64,000 nt of DNA from Deltaproteobacteria bacterium (GCA_016235345.1 JACRLG010000006.1:43614-107613); one strand, 5' to 3'; positions 1 to 8,872 are shown, counted from the first letter of the stretch. Notes: generated by a model from the sequence alone, not told the origin. Numbers and translations are program-made.

Positions 1-606
1 TACACTGCCGGTCAGCTTAAAAAATATTCCGAATGGCTGTTGGGAAGGCAGCTTTTATCGGCGGCAATCACTGATTCAGAATCATTGAATCTTCAAAGAA
101 AGAGGCGGACCGTTTTTTTCATGGATATACGGGGTTTCACGAAATGGAGCGAAGACAAGTCGCCAGAAACCGTTGTAAACATGTTGAACAACTATTTTGA
201 AAAGGCTGAACAGATATGGAAAATATCTGATGTGATAAAGGTAAAGCATACTGCAGATGAAATAATGGCGGTTTTTCCTGATGAAAAGAGCGCGTTGAAG
301 ATAGCCATGACCATCAGCCATGAAATAAACAATTTTTTGAAACAATACGGGCTCTCGTCAGGTGCAGGGGTCCACGCTGGCCATTTGGTGGAAGGCCTGG
401 TCGGGAGCAGGGAGGTAAAGGTTTATGACGTAATCGGGGACACCGTCAACACAGCCAAAAGAATATGCGACCACGCGCTTGGAGGCGAGGTTCTGATCTC
501 TGAGGAAATCCATGACAAGGTAAAGGATATTGAAGTCAATCCCGAACCCAGGTTTTTACAGGCCAAGGGGAAGAGCAAGCCTTTGAAGGTTTTTTCCCTG
601 CAATGA
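1..606 (+). CDS. Class III adenylate cyclase, catalytic domain (5' end outside window)
   Basis: The reading frame is open from base 1, so this is the C-terminal part of a longer protein; an internal TTG at 40 is unlikely to be the true start. The visible part is one class III nucleotidyl cyclase domain. The first metal-binding aspartate lies in FFMDIRGFTKWSE and the second in KHTADEIMAVF. The segment YDVIGDTVNTAKR supplies the adenine-selecting Asp and the transition-state Asn and Arg. The Lys of VKHTAD sits where adenylate cyclases carry their adenine-specifying Lys. All key residues are present, so I infer active conversion of ATP to cAMP. Family members usually carry N-terminal sensor domains (CHASE2, HAMP, GAF), which would lie to the left. 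The gene is convergent with the STAS gene at 860, across about 250 bp in which I see no gene. Confidence 0.88.
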   Translation, partial: YTAGQLKKYSEWLLGRQLLSAAITDSESLNLQRKRRTVFFMDIRGFTKWSEDKSPETVVNMLNNYFEKAEQIWKISDVIKVKHTADEIMAVFPDEKSALKIAMTISHEINNFLKQYGLSSGAGVHAGHLVEGLVGSREVKVYDVIGDTVNTAKRICDHALGGEVLISEEIHDKVKDIEVNPEPRFLQAKGKSKPLKVFSLQ

Positions 607-859
607 AAATTTGGGCTCTTTCCAGAAAAGTTCATCACGCATAAGGTTACGTGTTCGCGCCGCCTTCGGGTAGCCCGGCCCGCCCCCGAAGCGTTGGCCG
701 CTCAAGGCTTGGATTTTGGTTGAGGGATCATCCTTTTCGTTAGCCAAGCCTCGGACATCTCCGCGATTTTTTCAAGGGTGCTCTCCTTCATGAGAACGCT
801 TCTTGATGCGGGATTTTCCGCCCGTGAGAAAAACGGCTTGGAGGCTTTTTAACGGCGTT

Positions 860-1195
860 TCAGGCGAGGGCGTTGAGGGCGGCTTCCACCGACTCGTCTA
901 GCTGGAAGATGGAGTCGAAACCGGAGACTTCGAACACTTCCTTTATTGCGCCGGTCACGTTGGCGAAACGCACCTGTTTCCCCTTGGCCGAGAGGAGCTT
1001 GGCGGTCACCAGAAGGCCCCGCAGGCCGGCGCTGGATATGTACTCCAGGCCCGTGAAATCCGCCACGAAATGGCAGTCGTCCCCTTCGATCAGAACCCGC
1101 ACGTTTTTTTCGTACTGCGGAGCGGTGACGGCGTCCAGCCTGCCGGTAAGGGTCATGACGGTCGCGCCGCCTGCTTTTTGCGTAAGAATCTCCAT
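860..1195 (-). CDS. STAS-domain anti-sigma factor antagonist (SpoIIAA/RsbV-like)
   Basis: This 111-residue protein is a single STAS domain. The core DFTGLEYISSAGLRGL (residues 46-61) matches the SpoIIAA/RsbV phosphorylation loop, and Ser55 aligns with the phosphorylated Ser of SpoIIAA. In the family the unphosphorylated form binds an RsbW-type kinase and a PP2C phosphatase resets it. An AGGGAGA ribosome site lies about 8 bases before the ATG. It is the last gene of the minus-strand transport operon, 26 bp after the ABC ATPase that carries a fused HATPase domain. I infer that this STAS protein is the partner of that domain. A paralogue with the same SSAGLR loop lies at 22265-22588. Confidence 0.88.
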   Translation of the reverse strand: MEILTQKAGGATVMTLTGRLDAVTAPQYEKNVRVLIEGDDCHFVADFTGLEYISSAGLRGLLVTAKLLSAKGKQVRFANVTGAIKEVFEVSGFDSIFQLDESVEAALNALA

Positions 1196-1221
1196 TTATG
1201 GTTCTCCCTGAATGGTATTCG

Positions 1222-2313
1222 TCAGCTTTTTTTCATGGTAAGCACTATACGGTTCCGGTCATTGATCCTGTGATATTCGATATTTTCGGTAAGGTTGCGG
1301 ATGATGGAAAGCCCCATCTCGTCGGGCAGCCCCCCGCTTTCAAGCGGATTGGCGGACGGGCCTCCGCTTTCCCATGTCAGCTCCAGTTTTTCGGTCTTTT
1401 CGGAAAAGGCGATGGTTATGTTCAAAGTCGCTGAACCCAGGATCGGCGCGTGGACCTGCAGCATCTCCTCGACAAGCAGAAGCAGGCCGTGCCTGGTCTT
1501 TTTCGGCAAAATGTGCTTTTCGCAGAAGGCCTCTATCTCGGCGTTCATGGCATAGAGGTCGTAATCGGGCGAAGTTATGGTCCAGCCGAGGCTCCGTATC
1601 CTGTGGATGAAGGCCTTCGTCTTCTCGCGCCTGGGGTTTTCGAAAATCTCCTCCGGCGTCCCTTCCTCGTAAATGCCCCCCTCGTCCATGTAGAGAACCC
1701 GGCTCGCCACGTCCCGGGCGAAATCCATCTCGTGGGTTACTATGGCCATGGTCATGCCGTCCTCCGCCAGACGCCGGATGACCGAGAGCACCTCGCTTAC
1801 CATTGTTGGGTCAAGGGCGGACGTGGGCTCGTCAAAGAGTATTATCTCAGGCTCCATGGCCATGCACCGGGCTATGGCCACCCGCTGTTTCTGGCCGCCG
1901 GAAAGCTCGTCGGGATAGCTTTGCGCCTTTTCGGCGAGCCCCACAAGCCGCAGAAGCTCCATGGATTTGCGCTCCGCGTCCCGCCGGTTGAGGCCCTTGA
2001 GCTTCATGGGGGCTACGGTCAGGTTTTCCAGGGTGGTCAGGTGATCGAAAAGGTTGAAGGACTGGAAGACCATGTTCATTTTTCGGCGGATTTTGGGCAC
2101 GTCCGTTTTTTTGTCTAAAATGTCCACTCCGTCTATGTGTATGGAGCCTGCGCTCGGTCGTTCCAGCAGGTTGAGGCAGCGCAGGAAGGTGCTCTTGCCG
2201 CTGCCGGAAGGACCGATTATGGCGATGACCTCCCCCTTGTTTATCTCGATGGAGATGTCTTTGAGCACCTCGGTATCGCCGAAGTTCTTGGAAAGGCCCT
2301 CAACCGTTATCAT
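1222..2313 (-). CDS. Amino-acid ABC transporter ATPase fused to an anti-sigma-factor-like HATPase domain
   Basis: Residues 1-240 are a complete polar-amino-acid ABC ATPase of the GlnQ/HisP type: Walker A GPSGSGKS (34-41), Q-loop FQ (83-84), signature LSGGQ (137-141), Walker B IILFDE (157-162) and switch His194. GlnQ proteins normally stop near residue 240-250. This one continues for about 115 residues that resemble the RsbW/SpoIIAB HATPase fold: a helix with VEEMLQ (281-286) at the N-box position and a G-box-like [17 protein letters not shown] (331-347). The Asn of the canonical N box is not present, so kinase activity is doubtful. The ATG overlaps the stop of the permease gene by 4 bp (ATGA), implying translational coupling. 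A STAS gene follows directly. I infer that the extra domain lets a partner-switching signal bind the transporter. The ABC part is certain; the HATPase assignment rests on motif pattern and context. Confidence 0.87.
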   Translation of the reverse strand: MITVEGLSKNFGDTEVLKDISIEINKGEVIAIIGPSGSGKSTFLRCLNLLERPSAGSIHIDGVDILDKKTDVPKIRRKMNMVFQSFNLFDHLTTLENLTVAPMKLKGLNRRDAERKSMELLRLVGLAEKAQSYPDELSGGQKQRVAIARCMAMEPEIILFDEPTSALDPTMVSEVLSVIRRLAEDGMTMAIVTHEMDFARDVASRVLYMDEGGIYEEGTPEEIFENPRREKTKAFIHRIRSLGWTITSPDYDLYAMNAEIEAFCEKHILPKKTRHGLLLLVEEMLQVHAPILGSATLNITIAFSEKTEKLELTWESGGPSANPLESGGLPDEMGLSIIRNLTENIEYHRINDRNRIVLTMKKS

Positions 2314-4565
2314 GCCGCCCCTCCGTTTCTACGCCTGAGCCTCGGATTGGTCCTCTTGTCCAGGTAGTCAAGCGACAGCATCAGAAACCAGGAAATGGAA
2401 AAATAAAGCACCGCCACCATCACAAGCGGAAAAAACGCGTCAAAGGTCCGGCTGCGGATTATGTCGCTGGCCTTGGTGAGGTCCTGCACCGCTATATACC
2501 CCACGATGGAGGTCATCTTCACGAGGGTGATGAAATCCCCCTTGTAAACCGGGATTATGCGCCGCACTGTCTGGGGCAGGATGATGGTGACGAAGGTTCC
2601 GGCCCTGGTGAAACCCATGGCGATGCCCGCCTCGGCCTGCCCCTTGTCCACTCCCTCTATGCCTGATCGGAATATCTCGGCCACGTAGGCGGCGAAGTTG
2701 AGCCCGAAGGCTATAACCGAGACCAGCACAGGGCTTATGTTGACCGAGGCGAAGACGACGTAATAGATCAGCATCAGCAGGACCAGCACCGGAATGCCGC
2801 GCAGAACGGAGATATAGACCTGGGCTGGCAGGTTCAGCAGGCGTTTTTTCGACATTCGCATGAAACAGACCAGCCCGCCCAGAAGCGTTCCCAGTATGGT
2901 GGAAAACACAGAGATCACCATGGTGGTTTTGAGCCCGTCCCAAATCAGCAGGTATCGGTTTTCCAGTATGATGTTGCTGTGAAAGCTCTCTCCGAGCCCC
3001 TTGAAAAACGCGGAGAACGCCCCTTTTTTTTCGGGCGGGGTCGGTTTTTGATATTGGGCTATGTTTTTCTTCAGGGCAAAGGCCACGGAGTGCAGCTCGT
3101 GATAGGGATCGGAAAAGGCGATCCGCTTTTTCCTTTCCTCGGTTATGGCTATGGTTGCGCCGACCATGTCTATTTTTTTGGTGGCCGCCGCAGCTATGAT
3201 GCTGCCGAACTCCATGTCGTCGTACTTGATCCTTTTGCCGATGAACGCGCCGAACCTGTCCAGAAGCTCCACGTTGAAGCCGATCAGCTTTCCGTCCTTC
3301 ACGATGGCGAAGGGAAGCCCGTTGTCGCCCAGGATTCCCACCGTCAGCACTTCATCGGTGGAAGCGGGGGGGATGACCGGCATGACGGTGTCGCCTTTTT
3401 CCATCCAGCGTTTCACCATGTCGTCATACTGGCCGTTTTCCCTTATGTGCTTCAGAAAACGGTTGAACGCGGCCAGAAGCTCCACGCTTTCCTTGTTGAA
3501 ACCGATGGCAGCCTGGCTGGACCAGAGGGGCTCGCCAAGGACCGCAAGCTCCTTGGCCTCCCTAAGGAAAATGGCCACCTCGTCGTAGGTGTAGACCGCC
3601 GCGTCGGCCTTCCCGGATTTGAGGGCCAGTATCATGTCAAAGGGCGTCTTGAAATGAAGCACTGTGGCCTTGGGAAAGGTCTTCGTGGCCCACTTGTCGT
3701 GGGTGGTGCCCAAAATGACCGCTATTCGCTTGTCGTATAAATCGTTCACGGAGTACAAAAGCCCGGCGGCGTTTTTATCCCCGACAGGCTTTTTTACGAT
3801 CATCACCTGCTTGTTGGCGAAATATGGCTCGGAGAAATCCACCGATTTTCTGCGCTCGCCGGTGGCCGTCATGCCGCTTATGATGCAATCGATTTTACCC
3901 GATTGAAGGGCCGGAATAAGGGCCATGAATTTCATGTTGAAAAACTCAACGGGCCTTTTTAGCCTTGCCGCAATTATTCTGGCCAGTTCCGCGTCATGGC
4001 CCGAAACCTTTCCGTTTTTGTCCACAAAGGAAACCGGCTCGCGGGTGGCGGTAACTCCCACTTTAAAAACCGGCCCCTCGGTGGAGGCCTGGGGGCTTTT
4101 GTCCTCGTAGGGCGAAAGATCAGCCTTGAGCCAGCGCCTTTTCATGTCAGAAAGGGTGCCGTCGCTTTTAAGCTCCGCAATGATCCTGTTCAAGGCGGCC
4201 AGCATTTCCGGGTCGCCTTTTTTAAGGGCGATGGCCGTGTCCTCGTTGGTAAGGGGTTCGGGAATGATCGTAAATTCGCGGTTCAGCTTCAGAAGATGGA
4301 TGGCGGTGGGCTCGGAGATCACCACAGCGTCCAGTTGACCCGAACTCATGGCGGCGATTCCGTCCATTACATCGTCAAAGCTCTGAAGGTCGGCTTCGGG
4401 AAACCTGGCCTTTGCCACGGCTTCCCCGGTTGAGCCCACCATTACGCCGATTCTGGCGTGTTCGGCGTCCTTGAGCGTCGACAAGGCTGTCTCTTGCCCA
4501 TTGCAGCCTGCTGTGAAAACGGCGGAAAAAACCGCCAGCAATATTGCTGAAACAAACCTCGCCAT
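2310..4565 (-). CDS. Four-half substrate-binding array fused to an amino-acid ABC permease
   Basis: A lipoprotein-like signal ends at Cys21 (VFTAGC). Four binding-protein halves follow in swapped order: a lobe II half (27-150), a lobe I half (166-258), a lobe II half (270-392) and a lobe I half (405-500). Lobe I halves show the amino-acid-binding signature ([28 protein letters not shown]), whose Arg holds the ligand carboxylate in this family. Residues 540-740 are a HisM/GlnP-type permease with the EAA loop [14 protein letters not shown] (645-658), which docks the ATPase. Fused SBP-permease proteins are known, but starting with the C-terminal half is unusual. The RBS is TAAGGAAAG. It sits between the single permuted lipoprotein gene (115 bp upstream) and the ATPase gene (4-bp overlap). 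Substrate is unknown; polar amino acids are the family expectation. Confidence 0.9.
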   Translation of the reverse strand: MARFVSAILLAVFSAVFTAGCNGQETALSTLKDAEHARIGVMVGSTGEAVAKARFPEADLQSFDDVMDGIAAMSSGQLDAVVISEPTAIHLLKLNREFTIIPEPLTNEDTAIALKKGDPEMLAALNRIIAELKSDGTLSDMKRRWLKADLSPYEDKSPQASTEGPVFKVGVTATREPVSFVDKNGKVSGHDAELARIIAARLKRPVEFFNMKFMALIPALQSGKIDCIISGMTATGERRKSVDFSEPYFANKQVMIVKKPVGDKNAAGLLYSVNDLYDKRIAVILGTTHDKWATKTFPKATVLHFKTPFDMILALKSGKADAAVYTYDEVAIFLREAKELAVLGEPLWSSQAAIGFNKESVELLAAFNRFLKHIRENGQYDDMVKRWMEKGDTVMPVIPPASTDEVLTVGILGDNGLPFAIVKDGKLIGFNVELLDRFGAFIGKRIKYDDMEFGSIIAAAATKKIDMVGATIAITEERKKRIAFSDPYHELHSVAFALKKNIAQYQKPTPPEKKGAFSAFFKGLGESFHSNIILENRYLLIWDGLKTTMVISVFSTILGTLLGGLVCFMRMSKKRLLNLPAQVYISVLRGIPVLVLLMLIYYVVFASVNISPVLVSVIAFGLNFAAYVAEIFRSGIEGVDKGQAEAGIAMGFTRAGTFVTIILPQTVRRIIPVYKGDFITLVKMTSIVGYIAVQDLTKASDIIRSRTFDAFFPLVMVAVLYFSISWFLMLSLDYLDKRTNPRLRRRNGGAA

Positions 4566-4623
4566 GCGAACTTTCCTTACTCTCCTGCCTGGCCGGAAAA
4601 ATGGCTGGTAAAAAGCGCCTGAT

Positions 4624-4665
4624 GGAACCCGTCACCAAAAACGTTTCGGGACGGGTTCCGATGAC
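4624..4665 (-). promoter_or_regulatory. Hairpin and 14-bp motif upstream of the SBP-permease gene
   Basis: A perfect 10-bp inverted repeat (GGAACCCGTC at 4624-4633, GACGGGTTCC at 4650-4659, 16-nt loop) lies between the two transport genes. Its right arm runs into the 14-bp string CGGGTTCCGATGAC (4652-4665), which also occurs at 5560-5573. On the transcribed strand the two copies lie 87 and 82 bp before the two SBP start codons. It may be an attenuator, an operator or a relic of duplicating gene plus leader. Confidence 0.4.
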
Positions 4666-4680
4666 AGAAAGACCGATCCT

Positions 4681-5478
4681 TTATTTCTGCTTGGGCTCGC
4701 GCACGAGGGCCGCTATTCCGCCCGTGTAGTAAGGCTCGGAGAAAAGGACTTTTTGGGCCCGCTCCTCAGTGACCGTTATGCAGGCTGCGATCATATCAAC
4801 CTTGCCTGAGATCAGGGCGGGAATCATCGCACCGAAATCCATGTTGACGATCTCCAGCTTCTTTCCGAGCTTCCGGGCCACGTGCTGCGCCAGCTCGATG
4901 TCGAAACCCACCACTTTCCGGGAGGCGTCCATGAATGAAAAAGGCTCGGTGATGGCTGCTGTGCCGAGCCTCAGCACTCCCGCCTCGCCGGTTAAGGGCA
5001 GGTCGGGCATGTTCGCCGGAGCGCCGGATTTGGGAAACCACCTCAGCATCATGGAGTCGTATGCGCCGCTTGCCTTGAGTTCGGCCAGAACGCCGTCGAT
5101 GGCCGTTTTCAGTTCCTTGTTGTCGATGCCCACTGCCACCGCGTAGTTGTCCACGGTTATCATTTCAGGCAGCACCACAAGCCCGCTGTTTTTTGCGGCG
5201 ATGTTCTTCAGGATGGGCTCGTCATAGGCCGCCACATCCGCCTTGCCGGTTTTTACCGCAAGCGCTGCGTCAAGAACGCTGTTGAAGTACTGGAACTTGG
5301 CCTTGGGGAACTTCGACAGAACCAGCTTGTCGGCGGCTGTCCCGGACGGAACGGCGAACTCGCTCTCACTCAGTTGGGAAAGGCTCGTTATTTCGGCCTT
5401 GCCCTTGCAGCCCGCAGCGGCCAGCAGCAGCAGTATTGCAATTCCGCAAAAGACAGTCTTCGCTTTTTTGGTCTTCAT
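4681..5478 (-). CDS. Lipoprotein with circularly permuted amino-acid-binding fold (SBP_bac_3 halves swapped)
   Basis: This 265-residue protein starts with a lipoprotein signal and lipobox LAAAGC (Cys24). Residues 31-150 match the second half of a family 3 solute-binding protein, ending in the typical terminal helix and ASGAYDSMMLRWF. Residues 167-262 match the first half: LRLGTAAITEPFSFMD, GFDIELAQHVARKLGKKLEIV, IPALISGKVDMIAA and TEERAQKVLFSEPYY. The order is therefore C-half then N-half, the reverse of HisJ or GlnH. Overall size equals one ordinary binding protein, so it could fold as one permuted Venus flytrap, or exchange halves with a neighbour. The ligand Arg (TEER) and the lobe II Asp (AAYDEP) are present. 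An AAGGAGA ribosome site precedes the ATG. It is the first gene of the operon. Confidence 0.88.
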   Translation of the reverse strand: MKTKKAKTVFCGIAILLLLAAAGCKGKAEITSLSQLSESEFAVPSGTAADKLVLSKFPKAKFQYFNSVLDAALAVKTGKADVAAYDEPILKNIAAKNSGLVVLPEMITVDNYAVAVGIDNKELKTAIDGVLAELKASGAYDSMMLRWFPKSGAPANMPDLPLTGEAGVLRLGTAAITEPFSFMDASRKVVGFDIELAQHVARKLGKKLEIVNMDFGAMIPALISGKVDMIAACITVTEERAQKVLFSEPYYTGGIAALVREPKQK

Positions 5479-5839
5479 GACGGTGCTTCTCCTTATTGTG
5501 GGTTGCCCGGCAAATCATGCAGCGAAACCGCCTGAAATGAATCGGGGGGGCCTGGTATCCGGGTTCCGATGACTGATCCGGGCGTTAAAATTCATCCCTC
5601 GCCATGATCGATTTTAAACCGAAGCCTTATCGTAATCCTTCCCCCATGTAAACAAAATCAGAATAAGGCGGGTCGGCATGTGCTCCCATCCGGGCAAATT
5701 CCTTGACAGGATTTCAAAAAAGGGAAAAAAGTAACTATATGTAAAATTGTCCGTAAGGGCTCGATTGCGGCGTTCCCAAATGAATCGGGGCCGCGCCGCG
5801 AGCTTTTCCGGTGCGTCCAAAATGACTTCGGAGGCTTCA
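5479..5839. other. Divergent intergenic region between transport operon and NAD salvage genes
   Basis: No convincing gene is seen in these 361 bp. The region must hold promoters for the minus-strand transport operon and the plus-strand nicotinamidase. The 14-bp motif CGGGTTCCGATGAC recurs at 5560-5573. A TTGACA occurs at 5703 but no well-spaced -10 box follows it, so I do not call a promoter. Open frames crossing the region lack ribosome sites and family motifs. Confidence 0.5.
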
Positions 5840-6394
5840 ATGCAGGCCAGGGTATTGATTGTGATCGATCTGTTAAACGATTTCCTCGACCCCAAAGGAG
5901 CCCTCTTTTGCGGGGATGAGGCCCGGAAAATAATCCTCCCCGTGAAGCAGAGAATCCTGGAATTCAGAAAGAACGGGGGGCATGTGATCTTTCTGTGCGA
6001 CGCCCACGCGCCGGACGACCTGGAGTTCGCCATGTTCGCGCCCCACGCGGTGAAGGGAACATGGGGCGCGGAGATTATCAAGGAAATCAAGGAGCTTCTC
6101 GACGAGGGCGACTGGTACGACATTATCGAAAAGACGAGATATTCAGGATTTTACGGTACAAACCTCGAAGAAACACTCAACAGGATGGGCATTCCTCCCG
6201 GAATTCCCGGCAACCCGGTGGAGGTGGCCGGAGTCTGCACCAGCATCTGCGTAATGGACACGGTGGGCGATCTCATCAACCGTCACATTCACAGCATCGT
6301 TCAAAAGAGCCTGGTGGCCGATTTCAACCCTGAGGCACAAAGCGCGGCGTTTTCGCGCATGAGAGACATTTACGGCGCGACGATTGCCGACTGA
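5840..6394 (+). CDS. pncA: Nicotinamidase / isochorismatase-family amidohydrolase
   Basis: The enzyme hydrolyses nicotinamide to nicotinate in NAD salvage. The start chosen is the ATG at 5840 behind GGAG, which gives a normal N-terminus (ARVLIVIDLLNDFLDP); the frame is open further upstream but without family similarity. The catalytic triad is visible: Asp in VIDLLNDF, Lys in EKTRYSGFYGT and Cys in GVCTSICVMD. Metal ligands are the DAH of FLCDAHAPDD and the His of PHAVKGTWGAEI, the last string being typical of PncA rather than generic isochorismatases. The 184-residue length fits. The stop lies 5 bp before the start of the nicotinate phosphoribosyltransferase gene, whose substrate is this enzyme's product, so the two form one operon. 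Confidence 0.9.
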   Translation: MQARVLIVIDLLNDFLDPKGALFCGDEARKIILPVKQRILEFRKNGGHVIFLCDAHAPDDLEFAMFAPHAVKGTWGAEIIKEIKELLDEGDWYDIIEKTRYSGFYGTNLEETLNRMGIPPGIPGNPVEVAGVCTSICVMDTVGDLINRHIHSIVQKSLVADFNPEAQSAAFSRMRDIYGATIAD

Positions 6395-6399
6395 GGGCC

Positions 6400-7653
6400 A
6401 TGAACGAAGAGCCCATCATAAAAAGCCTTCTGGACACGGACCTCTACAAGTACACCATGAGCCAGGCCGTGTGGGGCAGGTACCCGGAGGCGCACGCGGG
6501 ATACCGCTACCGCTGCCGTAAGGGGAAAGACCTCCCGGAAGGCAGGGAAAGGGAATTCCTTCATGACCTGGAACGCGAGGTGGCGCATTTCTGTTCGCTT
6601 GGGCACACCGGCGCGGAACTTGATTATCTGTTCGGGCTCGGCTTTTTCAAGCCGGGATTTCTTGAGTTCCTTCGCCTTTTCAGGCCCAACCCGGACTTTG
6701 TGAAATGGGAGATGAACGCGTCGGGCGGGCTTTCGCTCACCGTGGAAGGCTCCTGGTACGCGTCCATTTTTTTCGAGGTGCCGCTTCTGGCCATCATCAG
6801 CGAGCTTCATACCCGGTATGAATCGTCTGGCCCGCCTGATTTCACCGAGGCCCGGAAAAGGCTTTCGGGGAAGATCGAAACCCTTAAATCTTACAACTGC
6901 TCAGTAAAGGGCAGCCCATGCCGCTTCGTGGACTTCGGCACCCGGCGCAGAGCGTGCTTCGCCTGGGAGAACGAGCTGACGGCCATTATCAAGCGTGAAA
7001 TTCCGGAGTGTTTCGCGGGCACCTCCAACCTGCATCTGGCCATGATCCATGAGCTGCCGGCGGCGGGCACCATGGCCCACGAGTGGCTCCAGGCCCACCA
7101 GCAGCTTGACGTGCATCCAAGGGAGAGCCAGAAGGAGGCCCTCATGGCCTGGGCCAGCGAGTACCGGGGAAAACTCGGAATCGCCCTTTCGGACGTACTG
7201 GGTTTTGACGCCTTTCTGGCCGATTTCGATCCGTTTCTGGCAAAGCTCTACGACGGCTGCCGCCACGACTCCGGGGACCCGGTGGCATGGTGCGAAAAGC
7301 TCATCGCCCATTACGAGAGCCTCGGCATCGACCCCGCCTCCAAGACGGCGGTGTTCTCGGACAGCCTCACGTTTCCTGTAATGATCGAGCTTCACAGGCG
7401 ATTTTCGGGCCGGATCAAAACCGCCTTCGGCATAGGTACCAACCTCACCAACGACACGGGAATAGCGCCCCTGGACATCGTGATCAAGATGGTGAGCGTT
7501 AACGGTCGCCCCGTCGCCAAGATTTCCGACTCCCCCGGAAAGGGCATGTGCGATGACGGGGCTTATCTGGCGTGGCTCAAGGGCCTTTTCGGGATAACCG
7601 GCACCAGCCCGTCTAAAAACGCGAACTGCGGCGTTGCACTTCATCGTTTTTAG
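6400..7653 (+). CDS. pncB: Nicotinate phosphoribosyltransferase
   Basis: The enzyme converts nicotinate and PRPP to nicotinate mononucleotide with ATP hydrolysis, the step after nicotinamidase. Family landmarks occur in order: LLDTDLYKYTMSQAVW at the N-terminus, FGTRRRACFAWE, GTSNLHLA followed by GTMAHEW (whose His is the phosphorylated residue of the PncB family), LYDGCRHDSGDP, and GIGTNLTNDTG with PLDIVIKMV near the C-terminus. The length of 417 fits. The last 16 codons (about 7606 on) come from the arm and loop of a palindromic repeat, so the natural C-terminus may have been replaced when the repeat arrived. Confidence 0.92.
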   Translation: MNEEPIIKSLLDTDLYKYTMSQAVWGRYPEAHAGYRYRCRKGKDLPEGREREFLHDLEREVAHFCSLGHTGAELDYLFGLGFFKPGFLEFLRLFRPNPDFVKWEMNASGGLSLTVEGSWYASIFFEVPLLAIISELHTRYESSGPPDFTEARKRLSGKIETLKSYNCSVKGSPCRFVDFGTRRRACFAWENELTAIIKREIPECFAGTSNLHLAMIHELPAAGTMAHEWLQAHQQLDVHPRESQKEALMAWASEYRGKLGIALSDVLGFDAFLADFDPFLAKLYDGCRHDSGDPVAWCEKLIAHYESLGIDPASKTAVFSDSLTFPVMIELHRRFSGRIKTAFGIGTNLTNDTGIAPLDIVIKMVSVNGRPVAKISDSPGKGMCDDGAYLAWLKGLFGITGTSPSKNANCGVALHRF

Positions 7654-7691
7654 ACGGGCTTTGCATCTTGCCTTTTTCAATAGGCTGTTAC
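7606..7691 (-). repeat. Palindromic intergenic repeat, copy 1
   Basis: Perfect 16-bp arms (AGCCCGTCTAAAAACG at 7606-7621 and its complement at 7645-7660) enclose a 23-nt loop, followed by a tail that reads, on the minus strand, AACAGCCTATTGAAAAAGGC. The same tail and arm pieces occur at 19679-19868 and 42707-42804, and the arms alone at 41628-41755. The left arm lies inside the 3' end of pncB. The hairpin could also act as a terminator, although no long T run follows. Confidence 0.6.
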
Positions 7692-7765
7692 GGAGTGAAA
7701 TCGACTCCTCTGAATTACATTTCCTCCAGGGCGGTTTTATGGCCGCCGGTATCAAGGAATCCGAC

Positions 7766-8872
7766 ATGACAAGCATAACCCTGTTTCCGGGCCGCTACAT
7801 CCAGGGCAAGGGGGCACTCGCCGGTTTGGGAAGCGAATGCGCAAGGCTTGGAGGCAGGGCCTTTCTCATCGCCTCGCCCAGTGCGCAAAAAAATCTTGCG
7901 CCTTCGGTTTTGACGGGCATCCGGGACAAATTAAGGGTCGTTGTGGAGCCGTTCGGGCGGGAATGCTCCGACGAGGAAATTGAAAGGCTTTCGGGCCTCT
8001 TCAAAAAAGCCGGAAGCGACCTTGTGGTGGGCATGGGCGGCGGCAAGACCCTGGACGCGGCCAAGGCCGTTGCGCATCTGGCGAAGGCTCCCTGCATCAT
8101 GGTCCCCACCATCGCCTCCACGGACGCTCCGTGCAGTTCGGTCTGCGTTGTCTACACCCCGGACGGAATCTTCCTTCGGGCTGACTGCCTGCCCAACAAC
8201 CCCAACGCGGTGCTGGTGGACACCAGGGTCATTGCCGGGGCTCCGGCCCGCTTCCTGGCGGCGGGCATGGGCGACGCTTTGGCCACGTGGTTCGAGGCCG
8301 AAAGCTGCCGGATAAAAGGAGCCCCGAATATCGCGGGAGCTGTGGGCTCCATGACCGCCTACGCCCTGGCCCGGCTCTGCTGGGACACAATAAGGGAATA
8401 CGGCGCATCGGCCCTTTCGGCTTGCGGGGCCGGGGTGGTCACGTCCGCCTTCGAGCGCGTGGTGGAGGCCAACACCCTTTTGAGCGGCCTTGGATTCGAG
8501 AGCGCGGGGCTCGCCTCGTCACACTCCATACACAACGGCTTTACGGTGCTTCCCCGGTCGAAGAATTACTACCACGGCGAAAAAGTCGCCTTCGGCGTTC
8601 TGGTCTCATTGTTTTTAACCGGCAGGCGCCCCTCGGAAGTTGATCAGGTTTACGGCTTCTGCGAGTCGGTGGGCCTTCCCACGACACTTTCCGATCTCGG
8701 CCTTGCCGGGGCCACGGACCAGGACCTCTGCCGGGTTGCCGAAAAGGCCTGCGCCGAAGGGGAGAGCATGCACAACGAGCCCTTCGAGACCTCCCCGGAA
8801 GTGGTGGCCGACATGATAAAGGCCGCCGACGCGTGGGGAAAAATGAGGAAAGAGGCAAAATTGCGGGCATGA
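7766..8872 (+). CDS. gldA: Glycerol dehydrogenase
   Basis: This is a zinc-dependent, NAD-linked iron-alcohol-dehydrogenase-family enzyme that oxidises glycerol to dihydroxyacetone. The chosen ATG (7766) follows AAGGAAT and gives the typical N-terminus FPGRYIQGKGALAGLG and 368 residues, the usual GldA length; an upstream ATG at 7739 has a weaker ribosome site. The NAD-binding motif GMGGGKTLDAAKA and the strand PTIASTDAPCSSVCVVY are clear. Metal ligands are Asp in GMGDALATWFEAE, His in SSHSIHNGF and His in YYHGEKVAFG. It follows the pncAB pair and the repeat hairpin and probably has its own promoter. Other polyols or hydroxyacetone could be the physiological substrate. Confidence 0.9.
   Translation: MTSITLFPGRYIQGKGALAGLGSECARLGGRAFLIASPSAQKNLAPSVLTGIRDKLRVVVEPFGRECSDEEIERLSGLFKKAGSDLVVGMGGGKTLDAAKAVAHLAKAPCIMVPTIASTDAPCSSVCVVYTPDGIFLRADCLPNNPNAVLVDTRVIAGAPARFLAAGMGDALATWFEAESCRIKGAPNIAGAVGSMTAYALARLCWDTIREYGASALSACGAGVVTSAFERVVEANTLLSGLGFESAGLASSHSIHNGFTVLPRSKNYYHGEKVAFGVLVSLFLTGRRPSEVDQVYGFCESVGLPTTLSDLGLAGATDQDLCRVAEKACAEGESMHNEPFETSPEVVADMIKAADAWGKMRKEAKLRA

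Noticed and set aside
5614..6123. 169-codon minus-strand frame across the pncA 5' region
   Set aside because: Overlaps the real nicotinamidase in antisense and shows no family features.
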